Shown: positions 7,039 through 14,665 of the stretch, piece by piece
Layout: every line of letters starts with the position of its first letter
Position numbering within the stretch: position 1 is the stretch's first letter
Source of the DNA: an uncultured Acetatifactor sp.
Lineage (GTDB): Bacteria; Bacillota; Clostridia; Lachnospirales; Lachnospiraceae
Assembly (NCBI GenBank): GCA_934402375.1
Contig: CAKRUB010000043.1
Coordinates: 1-20,226, forward strand
Reading direction: 5' to 3'
Length of the DNA stretch: 20,226 bases
Notes under the pieces: generated by a model
Told to the model about the DNA's origin: nothing
What the model saw: only the letters and a program-made list of their open reading frames with translations
The model's database searches: none
Translations under genes and position numbers: made by a program

Positions 7039-7761
7039 CTACGCCATCCTTTCTGTATTCTGAAGATCCTTTGCGGTTCGCACATCCCGCTTCTTGAGTG
7101 AAATCTCCCACATGCTTGCCAGCGAGGACAGCGGGCAGCACACGAGGAAGAACAGCAGTCCGCTGACGAGATAAGCGGGGGCATAAGCACCGCCGGTCGA
7201 TTCCCCGGTGACAAAGCTGTAGGTGGCGGAAATCAGGTCGCTTCCGCCGATAATGTAGAGGCAGGATGTATTCTTGATCAGGTTGACAACCTGATTCACC
7301 ATGGGCGGCAAAATGATCTTGATGCTCTGGGGCAGGATAATAAAGTACATTTTCTGGATATAGCCAAAGCCCTGGGCGTCTGCCGCCTCGAACTGACCCT
7401 TGGGTATCGCCTGAATCCCGGCGCGGATTACCTCGGACACATAGGCACCGTGGTAGATGCCCAGAGCGATAATTCCGGCTCTGATAATGCCGAGGCTCAT
7501 TCCGGCAAAGGCGAGGGAATAGTATAAAAAGCACATCTGCAGGAGGAGCGGCGTATTCTGGATCAGTTCCACATACACTCTCGAGATCGCCCTGAGAATC
7601 CGGCTGTTGCCGGTGGCAAACAGACCGGAGATAATGCCGATCACCAGCGCCAGCAGCAGACCGACAAAGGCAGTCAGAGCGGTATTGCCAAGTCCTTGCA
7701 GGAAGACCTGCCGGAAAGTCCATATTTTGTTCCAGGCATCTGCGGAGAATAATTCATTCAC
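7039..7761 (-). CDS. Polar amino-acid ABC transporter permease (first)
   Basis: A 240-aa HisMQ/GlnP-family permease. It shows the RVYVELIQNTPLLLQM segment and the EAA loop EAADAQGFGYIQKMYFIILPQS. It starts with GTG: the codon at 7759-7761 reads GTG on the minus strand, and GGAGG sits 8 nt upstream, which settles the start; the nearby ATG is out of frame. It lies 36 bp after the receptor gene and 3 bp before the second permease. It pairs with that permease to form the membrane channel for the transporter operon. Confidence 0.93.
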   Translation of the reverse strand: MNELFSADAWNKIWTFRQVFLQGLGNTALTAFVGLLLALVIGIISGLFATGNSRILRAISRVYVELIQNTPLLLQMCFLYYSLAFAGMSLGIIRAGIIALGIYHGAYVSEVIRAGIQAIPKGQFEAADAQGFGYIQKMYFIILPQSIKIILPPMVNQVVNLIKNTSCLYIIGGSDLISATYSFVTGESTGGAYAPAYLVSGLLFFLVCCPLSSLASMWEISLKKRDVRTAKDLQNTERMA

Positions 7762-7797
7762 GTCGCTTACCTCCTTTAAGAAAGAATTTAATAATAA

Positions 7798-8721
7798 TTA
7801 GTCAATTCCGTTTTCGGTGATCAGGGCATCAATCGTTCCGTCTGCAAGCCATGTTGTCACCAGCTCCTCGCAAAGCGTGCTGAAGCCCGAGCCCTTTTTG
7901 GTTGCGATGCCGTACTCCTGAGGGGAGAACTTGTCGTTGATGTAGGAGCGGGAGTCTGTGTTGTAGACGGCAAGGATGGACTTGTCAACGCAGAAGGCAT
8001 CTACCTCGCCGGCGCTCAAAGCGGTGGAGATGGTGGGATAGTCGTCGTACTGCTGGAAGCTGATGCCTGTCGTCCAGGTAGCCGCGTCAAAGGTGTCGGG
8101 ATCGAAGTTCGTTCCGTCGATGAAGCCGCCGTCGATCATTGCCTTAGTCAGGCTCTTTGCCGAGGTAGAACCGGAGGAGACGCCGACCTTCTTGTCTACC
8201 AGACCGGAGAGATCGGTGATGCCGGATGCATTCTCGACAAGAACGGTTACATAGTCGGTATAATAAGGGGTTGTGAAGTCCCAGCTCTTCTTTCTCTCGT
8301 CGGTGATGGTAAAGGTTGCGAGAACGCAGTCAATGTCGCCGGAATCGAGAAGCTCTGTTCTCGTCGCGGCGGTTACAGCGGTGAACTCGCAGTCTACGCC
8401 GAGATAATCTGCAATCTTTTGTGCCAGCTCAATCTCCATGCCGGAGTATTCGCCGGTCAGCTCGTCCTGATAGCCAAAGCCCAGAACAGCATTCTTAACG
8501 CCGACGCGGAGAACGCCTCTGTCAACGATTGCCTGTACATCGGGCGAAAGCGTGGTCTCCGTTCCGCTTTCCGAAGAAGTCTTTGAGGAGGTCTCGGAAG
8601 ACGGAGTGGCAACGGAACCGGTTGTTCCGGATGCCGGGGTGTCGCCTGAACCGCAGCCCGTAAGCACAGATGCGGCCATTACAGTAGCAAATAACAGTGC
8701 GGATAACTTTTTCATTTTCAT
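7798..8721 (-). CDS. Amino-acid ABC transporter substrate-binding lipoprotein
   Basis: A 307-aa solute-binding protein (SBP_bac_3). The N-terminus is a lipoprotein signal: a charged start MKMKK, a hydrophobic core and lipobox LTGC with the lipidated cysteine at residue 23, then a Ser/Thr-rich linker to ~60. The core motif FTITDERKKSWDFTTPYY is typical of Asp/Glu-binding receptors such as PEB1 or GluB. The start at 8721 is chosen because GAGGAG lies 6 nt upstream and it gives a proper signal peptide; an upstream ATG at 8745 would add eight residues before the signal. The gene lies between the ATPase and permease genes. Acidic amino acids are the likely ligands, an inference from sequence resemblance. 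Confidence 0.92.
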   Translation of the reverse strand: MKMKKLSALLFATVMAASVLTGCGSGDTPASGTTGSVATPSSETSSKTSSESGTETTLSPDVQAIVDRGVLRVGVKNAVLGFGYQDELTGEYSGMEIELAQKIADYLGVDCEFTAVTAATRTELLDSGDIDCVLATFTITDERKKSWDFTTPYYTDYVTVLVENASGITDLSGLVDKKVGVSSGSTSAKSLTKAMIDGGFIDGTNFDPDTFDAATWTTGISFQQYDDYPTISTALSAGEVDAFCVDKSILAVYNTDSRSYINDKFSPQEYGIATKKGSGFSTLCEELVTTWLADGTIDALITENGID

Positions 8722-8739
8722 AATTTTCTCCTCTTTTCT

Positions 8740-8753
8740 GCACACTTGTGTGC
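8740..8753. repeat. Short perfect palindrome between ATPase and receptor genes
   Basis: GCACACTTGTGTGC is a 14-bp perfect inverted repeat in the 64-bp gap upstream of the receptor gene, about 18 nt before its start codon. It could be a small mRNA hairpin setting the relative expression or stability of the receptor message, or a protein site. There is no T tract, so it is not a terminator. Confidence 0.45.
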
Positions 8754-8785
8754 TGTATTAGTGCAAGGGATTTCTCCCGTTCACT

Positions 8786-9511
8786 CTATTTTCGTATGAT
8801 TTTTCCGAGGAACTGCTTTACTCTCTCATTTTTCGGATTTTCAAAGAATTCCTCCGGCGTTCCCTCCTCCAGAATTTGACCGTCTGCCATGAAAATGATG
8901 CGGTCGGCAACCTGTTTCGCAAAGCCCATCTCATGAGTGACGACAACCATTGTGATATTTTCCTTGGCAAGCTTGATCATTACGTCAAGCACCTCCTGAA
9001 TGGTCTCGGGATCCAACGCGGAGGTCGGCTCATCGAAGAGGATGATCTTTGTCTGCGCACACAGCGCTCTTGCGATAGCGATACGCTGCTGCTGTCCGCC
9101 GGAAAGTGTGGTCGGGTAGACATGCGCCTTATCGGTCAGACCGACAACGTCCAGATAATGATAGGCGAGGTCTTCCGCTTCCTTTTTGCTCTTGTGGTGC
9201 AGCTTCATGGGAGCCAGCGTCAGGTTTTTCAAGACAGTCATATGCGGATAGAGATTAAACTGTTGGAAAACCATCGAAGTCGTATCCCGTACCAGCTTTG
9301 TCTTATTTTTGTGGGTCAGCTCCTGACCGTCTATGTAGATGTGGCCGCTGGTCGGTGTCTCAAGATAATTCATACAGCGGACGGTGGTGGATTTGCCGGA
9401 GCCGGACGGCCCGATGATGACCAGCTTTTCCCCCTCCTTTACCTCTAAGTTGACATCCTTAAGTACATGCAGGTCGCCGAAATATTTGTTGACATTTTCC
9501 AGTTTGATCAT
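8786..9511 (-). CDS. Polar amino-acid ABC transporter ATP-binding protein
   Basis: A 241-aa GlnQ/HisP-family ATPase with all motifs intact: Walker [10 protein letters not shown] (34-42), Q-loop FQQFNLYPH, signature LSGGQQQR, Walker [13 protein letters not shown] and the switch histidine in VVTHEMG. It powers the importer made with the two permeases and the lipoprotein receptor. It is the first gene of the operon, with AGGAG 7 nt before the ATG. A strong promoter (9614-9642) and a terminator-like hairpin (9546-9592) lie in its leader, so expression may be attenuated. It is 241 aa, the normal family length. Confidence 0.95.
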   Translation of the reverse strand: MIKLENVNKYFGDLHVLKDVNLEVKEGEKLVIIGPSGSGKSTTVRCMNYLETPTSGHIYIDGQELTHKNKTKLVRDTTSMVFQQFNLYPHMTVLKNLTLAPMKLHHKSKKEAEDLAYHYLDVVGLTDKAHVYPTTLSGGQQQRIAIARALCAQTKIILFDEPTSALDPETIQEVLDVMIKLAKENITMVVVTHEMGFAKQVADRIIFMADGQILEEGTPEEFFENPKNERVKQFLGKIIRK

Positions 9512-9545
9512 GGGAATCTCCTGCCTTTCCTACAAAATAATCTGT

Positions 9546-9592
9546 AAAAAAATAAGGCGCTCTCCGTCCCCACCGGGATCGGAAAACGCCTT
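9546..9592 (-). terminator. Intrinsic terminator / candidate attenuator in transporter leader
   Basis: On the minus strand AAGGCG pairs with CGCCTT (9587-9592 with 9554-9559), then TCCG/CGGA, then TCCC/GGGA closing a 4-nt loop. It is followed by A and seven T (9552-9546). It lies downstream of the gene ending at 9663, but also about 15 nt after the predicted start of the promoter at 9614-9642. Confidence 0.8.
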
Positions 9593-9613
9593 TGTCTTCC
9601 TTTGATTTTACAA

Positions 9614-9642
9614 AGTATACACGCATACAATAATAATGTCAA
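9614..9642 (-). promoter_or_regulatory. Consensus sigma-A promoter for the ABC transporter operon
   Basis: On the minus strand: TTGACA (9642-9637), exactly 17 bp, then TATACT (9619-9614). The predicted start is near 9607, giving a ~95-nt leader to the ATPase gene. The promoter lies just after the stop of the preceding DUF885 gene and before the hairpin at 9546-9592. Confidence 0.85.
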
Positions 9643-9662
9643 TACATTTTTTGAGAAATATA

Positions 9663-11504
9663 TCATTGCACAGTTCCTGAGACATTGTTATCCGCCTCCA
9701 GCCGTTCCCGCAGCGACAGGAAATCGGCGGGGCCGTTGTCAAGGTAGAAGCTGTGGAAGCGATAGTCCGTGTAGGTGTCACCCCAGAGAGTGCGGGCATC
9801 GTTCTGGAGGGACAGGATCTCGAGATAGCCGAGGTAATATTTCAGGTAGTTGCAGGGCTCCTGTGCTATGTAGGTGTAGATTGCCTTTGCGGAGGAGCCG
9901 TCTGTAATGCCGAAGCCCTCCAGAACCTTCGCCACGCGGCTGTAAGAGGCGTCTTCATAATGAATCATAATGTCCAGAAGGGAATACAGACAGAGCTGCA
10001 GGCTGCGGTTATGCTTTTCGAGCTGCACAAGCAGCGCGTCCTGACCGAGATTGCTCTCCTGTAAAAGTGCCGAAGCATAATCATAGGAAAGAAATTCCAC
10101 ATAGAGCGCCCAGCCCTCCAGATACCCGCCGTACCAGAGAAGCTCCTTCACAGGGCGTTCTCCCTCTGCGAGCGTGCGGCGGTTGCCGTAGACGGTCTGG
10201 TAGAGATGTCCGGGATAGCCCTCATGTGCGAGCGTTGTGTAGAGTTCAAGTCCCTTCGGTGTCTTCTGCTGGTTGATGTAGATCACATTCTGGGTCGTAT
10301 CGTCCAGAGGCGCCGTCAGGTAGAAGGCGGGGGCGCTGTAGCTTTCGAGGCTCTCGGACACAGGTTTGACGGACACGGACACGGCTTCCCCGGAGATGAC
10401 GGGAAAGCTCCCCTTCATGCGCCCCTGCAGATCGGTCAGCATCTGGCTGATATCGCGGAGCGGGAAGGCAATCTCCTCATCCTGCGTGTAGCGCTTTGCC
10501 GCGTCGGGATGCTGGGTCAGAAGACTACGGATGGCCTCATACTCAGCGGTAAACTGCGCGGTGAGCAGCTCCTGTACCTCGCTCACAGGACGGTAGGAGC
10601 CGGTTTCCGAGAGGAGCAACGCTTCATAATATTCCTTTCCCTGCGGTTTTGCGGCGAGTCCGGTCAGCGGGACATCAGGGTTCTCCAGCAGGAGCAGGCC
10701 GTCCCCGAGTGCGACGTAGGCGGGCAGCAGAACCGTGCGAAGCAGTCTGTCGTTTGTGTCGATGTATTTCTGAGCATCTGCCGCCGTGATGGAGCCGTTT
10801 TCGAGAAGGGGTTGCAGGCGCTCGGCGAAGGTAGTCTGTAAAAAGTGACTGTTGCTGTCGAGTGCTTCGCTTGTGACAATGGTGTCACATTGCTTGCGGA
10901 CACTCTTTAATGAGGAGGCGGGCATCGAGAGCCCGGCGGCAGCCTTTTCCTGCTCATAGACCAGAAGCGAGGCGAAATATTCGTCGGTCTGATCGAGAAG
11001 GGAAAGATAGTCCTCCACATCCCGTCTGGTGCGGAAGGTGTACTCTGCGAGCAGAATGGGTAGCTGCGACTGCATGCCGGAGGACGGAGCCAGTGGTTCA
11101 TTGTAGTAGCGGAAGCTGCCGAGAGCCATGGAATTATCCAGATAGCGGGTCAGCAGTGTGCAGAGATAGGCGTCGGAAGCATTCAGCTTTTCGGCGCGGA
11201 CGGAGCGTAGGGCGGCAATGGTGTTTTCCAGTGCAAACTGTCCTCTGAGCGTGTTGTCTGCGTCGTAGCCGGGCAGCACCGCGTCGTAATCATAAATGCC
11301 GAAGTCTGCGGGATGGGCGAGAGAGTAATGCATGTTCAGGGTACTGGAGGTCATCTCCTCGGTAAAGAGCCTTGAGGTGATATTGGTGAAGCGTTTCTCG
11401 TCCTTTTTATACTGAAAGAGGAACAGGGTAAGGCTGCCGAAGGCGAGCAGGACAGCCGCCAGAAATAAAATCTGACGGAGGGATAGAGCAGATTTCTTTT
11501 TCAA
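9663..11504 (-). CDS. Membrane-anchored DUF885 metallopeptidase-like protein
   Basis: A 613-aa protein with an N-terminal membrane anchor (about residues 9-30, preceded by lysines, no lipobox) and a large helical extracytoplasmic domain of the DUF885 family. The putative zinc site HEGYPGH has H427, E428 and H433, followed by an EGW motif whose E463 is the likely third ligand. Family members are thought to be metallopeptidases or carboxypeptidases, but activity is poorly established. The start codon is TTG at 11504 behind AGGTGAT; no ATG or GTG gives an intact anchor. It is divergent from araR, and a palindrome sits in its probable promoter, so AraR might control it. The link to arabinose use is inference. 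Confidence 0.82.
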   Translation of the reverse strand: MKKKSALSLRQILFLAAVLLAFGSLTLFLFQYKKDEKRFTNITSRLFTEEMTSSTLNMHYSLAHPADFGIYDYDAVLPGYDADNTLRGQFALENTIAALRSVRAEKLNASDAYLCTLLTRYLDNSMALGSFRYYNEPLAPSSGMQSQLPILLAEYTFRTRRDVEDYLSLLDQTDEYFASLLVYEQEKAAAGLSMPASSLKSVRKQCDTIVTSEALDSNSHFLQTTFAERLQPLLENGSITAADAQKYIDTNDRLLRTVLLPAYVALGDGLLLLENPDVPLTGLAAKPQGKEYYEALLLSETGSYRPVSEVQELLTAQFTAEYEAIRSLLTQHPDAAKRYTQDEEIAFPLRDISQMLTDLQGRMKGSFPVISGEAVSVSVKPVSESLESYSAPAFYLTAPLDDTTQNVIYINQQKTPKGLELYTTLAHEGYPGHLYQTVYGNRRTLAEGERPVKELLWYGGYLEGWALYVEFLSYDYASALLQESNLGQDALLVQLEKHNRSLQLCLYSLLDIMIHYEDASYSRVAKVLEGFGITDGSSAKAIYTYIAQEPCNYLKYYLGYLEILSLQNDARTLWGDTYTDYRFHSFYLDNGPADFLSLRERLEADNNVSGTVQ

Positions 11505-11589
11505 AGGGAGATCACCTGATTGCGGTCTGTGTTGATTAAGTATATGTCGCTGGGTTCCCCGTCATGCCGTCTCCGGCTTTTTTGTGACC

Positions 11590-11619
11590 GCTATAGTTGT
11601 ATGCAATACAACTTGTAAA
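11590..11619 (-). promoter_or_regulatory. Probable DUF885-gene promoter with palindromic operator in its spacer
   Basis: On the minus strand: TTTACA (11619-11614), 18 bp, then TATAGC (11595-11590). The spacer is filled by the perfect inverted repeat AGTTGTATgcaATACAACT (11595-11613). Its TTGTAT/ATACAA half-sites resemble AraR half-sites (TTGTAC/GTACAA in Bacillus), though with a longer centre. A protein bound here would block this promoter. Confidence 0.5.
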
Positions 11620-11647
11620 AATGTACTAAAAAATAAGCAAAGATGTA

Positions 11648-11676
11648 TTGACTTAAAAGTACAACCTGCATATACT
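11648..11676 (+). promoter_or_regulatory. araR promoter, apparently giving a leaderless transcript
   Basis: TTGACT (11648-11653), 17 bp, TATACT (11671-11676). The araR ATG begins at 11683, only 6 nt after the -10, at the expected transcription start. A GTACAAC half-site (11659-11665) lies in the spacer and could give autoregulation. Confidence 0.7.
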
Positions 11677-11682
11677 TAAGAT

Positions 11683-12765
11683 ATGGAAGACAGACAGACG
11701 AAGTACAGTGACATTGTTCACTACCTGAAAAACTTTATAGATGAGGAACAGCTGAAGCCGGGGGATAAGCTGCCGTCGGAGAACGAGCTCACGGAGCGGC
11801 TCGGCGTCAGCAGGCAGACAATCCGTAAGGCAATCGGAATACTGGAGGAACAGGGGACGGTGCGAAGGGTCAAGGGCAGCGGGACTTATGTGGGCTTTGA
11901 CCGCAGGGAAAATCTGGAAAAGCGGAACCGGATTGCGGTGCTGACGACGTATGTGGACAGCTATATTTTTCCGAAGACCATACAGGGGATTGAGAGCGCG
12001 CTTTTCGAGAGAGGGTATTCGGTACAGATTTCCTTTACAAATAATACGCTGGAGCGGGAGAAGAACGTGCTGACTGACCTCATCAGCCGTGACGATGTTG
12101 CCGGAATCATTGTCGAGGGAACGAAGAGCGGGCTTCCGAATCCGAATCTTGCCCTGTACAGGCAGCTCATGAACCGGAGGATTCCCATCCTGTTCATCAA
12201 CACCTTCTACCCGGAGCTTGCGGTTCCGCATGTCTCCCTGAATGATGTGGAGGCGGCGCAAAAGGCGGTCAATTATCTGATTGCAAGAGGGCACAGGAAC
12301 ATCGGGGCGATTCTCAAGCTGGATGACGGACAGGGACGGCTGCGCTATCTTGGGTACTTAAAGGCGATGGAGGCAGCGGGACTTGCGGTCACGGACTCAC
12401 GCATGGTCTGGATCGACACGGACGAATCGAAGCAGTTGAATTTCTGCCGGGATAAGATACTGAACCGGGTGGAGGAGTGCAGCGCTCTTTTCTGCTATAA
12501 CGATCAGATCGCCTTTCAGCTGATAAGGATGTTGCAGGAGAAGGGGATACGGGTGCCGGAGGATGTGTCGGTGATCAGTATTGACGACTCTGACCTTGCG
12601 CTCCACAGCGAGGTGCCGATCACATCCCTGCCCCACCCGAAGGAAAAGCTGGGCGCCAGAGCCGCAGAGGTGCTGCTCGATATGATTGATGGGAAGAAGG
12701 GGGAGCATACCGTGGAGTTTGAAACCCGCGTGGTGGAGCGGCAGTCAGTTACGGATTGGGCATGA
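11683..12765 (+). CDS. araR: AraR-type arabinose-responsive repressor (GntR-HTH/LacI-sensor)
   Basis: A 360-aa hybrid regulator. Residues ~7-72 are a GntR winged HTH (KYSDIVHYLKNFI, LKPGDKLPSENELTERLGVSRQTIRKAI, VRRVKGSGTYV). Residues ~85-358 are a LacI/periplasmic-binding-type sensor (NRIAVLTTYVDSYIFPKTIQGIE, ARGHRNIG, DDSDLALHSEVPITSLPHPKEKLG). This architecture is that of AraR, which binds L-arabinose and leaves its operators. It is followed by araA, araB and araD on the same strand, which supports the assignment. Homology starts six residues after this ATG, so no later start is possible, yet no Shine-Dalgarno precedes it. Candidate sites lie upstream of itself, araA and araB. Confidence 0.9.
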   Translation: MEDRQTKYSDIVHYLKNFIDEEQLKPGDKLPSENELTERLGVSRQTIRKAIGILEEQGTVRRVKGSGTYVGFDRRENLEKRNRIAVLTTYVDSYIFPKTIQGIESALFERGYSVQISFTNNTLEREKNVLTDLISRDDVAGIIVEGTKSGLPNPNLALYRQLMNRRIPILFINTFYPELAVPHVSLNDVEAAQKAVNYLIARGHRNIGAILKLDDGQGRLRYLGYLKAMEAAGLAVTDSRMVWIDTDESKQLNFCRDKILNRVEECSALFCYNDQIAFQLIRMLQEKGIRVPEDVSVISIDDSDLALHSEVPITSLPHPKEKLGARAAEVLLDMIDGKKGEHTVEFETRVVERQSVTDWA

Positions 12766-12771
12766 TTCTGA

Positions 12772-12920
12772 AAGTGACGTTGCACAGAATGCACAGACCA
12801 CCGCAGGCACGCTTTCGCTACCTTCCGCACGCAGCGGTGCGTAAGATGTCAAAGTACGCCATCTAAGCACCGGCGGCTCCAGAGTGCGCTGCTTGTGGTC
12901 AGGTGCATTTTGCGCAACTG
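12772..12920. repeat. Structured inverted-repeat element, copy 1 (between araR and araA)
   Basis: Positions 12772-12908 are identical over 137 bases to 14517-14653, and the last 12 bases are similar, ending in CAACTG. The ends form an imperfect terminal inverted repeat: the left begins GTTGCACAGAATGCAC and the right, reverse-complemented, begins GTTGCGCAAAATGCAC; both continue to GACCAC. Inside, GCAG/CTGC, CGGTGC/GCACCG and AGATG/CATCT can pair in nested order, so the whole element could fold into one long arm. It carries no credible gene. It is either a MITE-like or REP-like mobile repeat or a transcribed structured element in the araA leader. Confidence 0.85.
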
Positions 12921-12932
12921 TAGCCTGAAACC

Positions 12933-12945
12933 TACAAGATTTGTA
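12933..12945. promoter_or_regulatory. Candidate AraR site upstream of araA
   Basis: TACAA-GAT-TTGTA is a 5-bp-arm inverted repeat 37 bp before the araA start. The half-sites match those upstream of araR but in the opposite arrangement, so this is tentative. TTGTAA/TAGTAT with a 15-bp spacer nearby is only a weak promoter candidate. Confidence 0.3.
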
Positions 12946-12981
12946 AATTCCTAAAAATAAATAGTATGGAGGAAAGAAAAG

Positions 12982-14478
12982 ATGAAGGAAATGAAGAAGT
13001 ATCAGTTTTGGTTCTGCACTGGTTCGCAGGATCTGTACGGAGAGGAGTGCCTGAAAAAGGTGGCTGCGCATTCCAGAGAGATGGTGGAGGGGCTGAATGC
13101 GTGCGGCGCGCTCCCCTATGAGCTGGTCTGGAAGCCGACATTGATCGATCAGGCGTCGATCCGCCGTACCTTTAACGAGGCGAACAACGACGAGAATTGC
13201 GCAGGTGTGATTACCTGGATGCACACCTTCTCTCCGGCAAAGATGTGGATCATCGGTCTTCAGGAGTACCACAAGCCGCTATGTCATTTACATACCCAGT
13301 ATAATGAAGGGATTCCCTATGACACCATCGACATGGATTTCATGAATGAGAATCAGTCTGCACACGGCGACAGAGAGTACGGACATATCGTGACCCGCAT
13401 GGGTATCGAACGCAAGGTCATTGTCGGACACTGGCAGAATCCGCAGGTGGCGGAAAAGCTGGCTGACTGGATGCGTACAGCTGTAGGCGTTATGGAGTCC
13501 TCCCACATCCGCGTTTGCCGTATCGGTGACAACATGAACAATGTTGCCGTCACAGAAGGCGACAAGGTGGAAGCACAGATGAAGTTCGGCTGGGAGATCG
13601 ACCATTACAACGTCAACGATGCGGTGGAGTATGTTGACGCTGTCTCCAAGGGGGATGTGGACGCTCTGGTCGAGGAATATTACAGCAGGTATGAGATTCT
13701 TCTCGAGGGGAGAGACCCGGAGGAATTTAAGAAGCATGTGGCAGTTCAGGCACAGATCGAGATCGGACTTGAGAAATTCCTTGAAGCCGGAAATTATCAT
13801 GCGCTGGTTGACCACTTCGGAATGCTGGGCGGATTAAAGCAGCTGCCGGGTCTTGCCATCCAGAGGCTGATGGAGAAGGGCTACGGCTTCGGTGCGGAGG
13901 GCGACTGGAAGACGGCAGCAATGGTTCGCCTGATGAAGATTATGACGCAGGGAAAGAAGGATGCAAAGGGAACCTCCTTTATGGAGGATTACACCTATAA
14001 TTTCGTTCCCGGCAAGGAGGGAATTTTGCAGGCGCATATGCTGGAGGTCTGCCCGACGATAGCGGACGGCCCTGTCAGCATCAAGGTACAGCCCCTGTCC
14101 ATGGGCAACAGGGAGGATCCCGCGCGTCTGGTATTTACCAGCAAGACCGGTCCGGCGGTTGCAACCTCGCTTGTTGACATGGGAAATCATTTCCGTCTGC
14201 TGATCAATGCGGTGGATTGCAAGAAGTGTGATAAGCCGATGCCGAAGCTTCCGGTGGCAACAGCCTTCTGGACACCTCAGCCTTCGCTTGCGGTGGGCGC
14301 AGAGGCGTGGATTCTCGCGGGCGGCGCACACCACACGGCATTCTCCTATGATCTGAGCGTGCAGCAGATGGTGGATTGGGCGGACGCAATGGGGATTGAG
14401 AGTATTGTTATCGATAAGGATACAACGATTCCGGCGCTGAAGAATGAGTTGAAGTGGAATTCGGTTTTTTATAGATAA
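12982..14478 (+). CDS. araA: L-arabinose isomerase
   Basis: A 498-aa protein, full length for AraA (E. coli 500). It converts L-arabinose to L-ribulose in the cytoplasm with Mn2+. The catalytic/metal residues known from E. coli AraA (E306, E333, H350, H450) are all recognisable in context: GDWKTAAMVRLMKIM, SFMEDYTYNF, QAHMLEVCPTI and HHTAFSYD. The N-terminus YQFWFCTGSQDLYGEE is the standard opening. GGAGG lies about 10 nt before the ATG; a second ATG at 12991 would remove three residues. It is the first structural gene of the arabinose block and is flanked on both sides by identical 137-bp repeats. Confidence 0.97.
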   Translation: MKEMKKYQFWFCTGSQDLYGEECLKKVAAHSREMVEGLNACGALPYELVWKPTLIDQASIRRTFNEANNDENCAGVITWMHTFSPAKMWIIGLQEYHKPLCHLHTQYNEGIPYDTIDMDFMNENQSAHGDREYGHIVTRMGIERKVIVGHWQNPQVAEKLADWMRTAVGVMESSHIRVCRIGDNMNNVAVTEGDKVEAQMKFGWEIDHYNVNDAVEYVDAVSKGDVDALVEEYYSRYEILLEGRDPEEFKKHVAVQAQIEIGLEKFLEAGNYHALVDHFGMLGGLKQLPGLAIQRLMEKGYGFGAEGDWKTAAMVRLMKIMTQGKKDAKGTSFMEDYTYNFVPGKEGILQAHMLEVCPTIADGPVSIKVQPLSMGNREDPARLVFTSKTGPAVATSLVDMGNHFRLLINAVDCKKCDKPMPKLPVATAFWTPQPSLAVGAEAWILAGGAHHTAFSYDLSVQQMVDWADAMGIESIVIDKDTTIPALKNELKWNSVFYR

Positions 14479-14516
14479 AAGCAAAGCGAGATAAAAGCGA
14501 AACGGAGGGTTTCGGC

Positions 14517-14665
14517 AAGTGACGTTGCACAGAATGCACAGACCACCGCAGGCACGCTTTCGCTACCTTCCGCACGCAGCGGTGCGTAAGATGTCAAAGT
14601 ACGCCATCTAAGCACCGGCGGCTCCAGAGTGCGCTGCTTGTGGTCAGGTGCATCCTGTACAACTG
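14517..14665. repeat. Structured inverted-repeat element, copy 2 (between araA and araB)
   Basis: A direct repeat of copy 1, 1745 bp downstream. It is identical over 14517-14653; the terminal bases differ (CCTGTACAACTG against TTTGCGCAACTG). Same orientation, same predicted fold. The changed end creates part of an inverted repeat TACAAC-T-GTTGTA at 14658-14670 that resembles AraR half-sites. No obvious target-site duplication is visible at either copy. Confidence 0.85.

Noticed and set aside
9546..9607. T-box or other riboswitch in the transporter leader
   Set aside because: Only ~15 nt separate the predicted start from the terminator hairpin, too short for a T-box or known aptamer, and no T-box core sequence is present.
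11568..11586. GCCG-TCTC-CGGC hairpin followed by TTTTTT on the plus strand upstream of araR
   Set aside because: The stem is only 4 bp and no plus-strand gene ends nearby, so a real terminator is doubtful.
12745..13272. 175-codon minus-strand frame covering repeat copy 1 and the araA start
   Set aside because: It reads through the repeat and antisense to araA; likely a spurious gene created by the repeat, with no RBS or family.
12772..14665. CRISPR or tandem array
   Set aside because: Only two copies 1745 bp apart, each ~140 bp with inverted ends; no short regularly spaced units and no cas genes.
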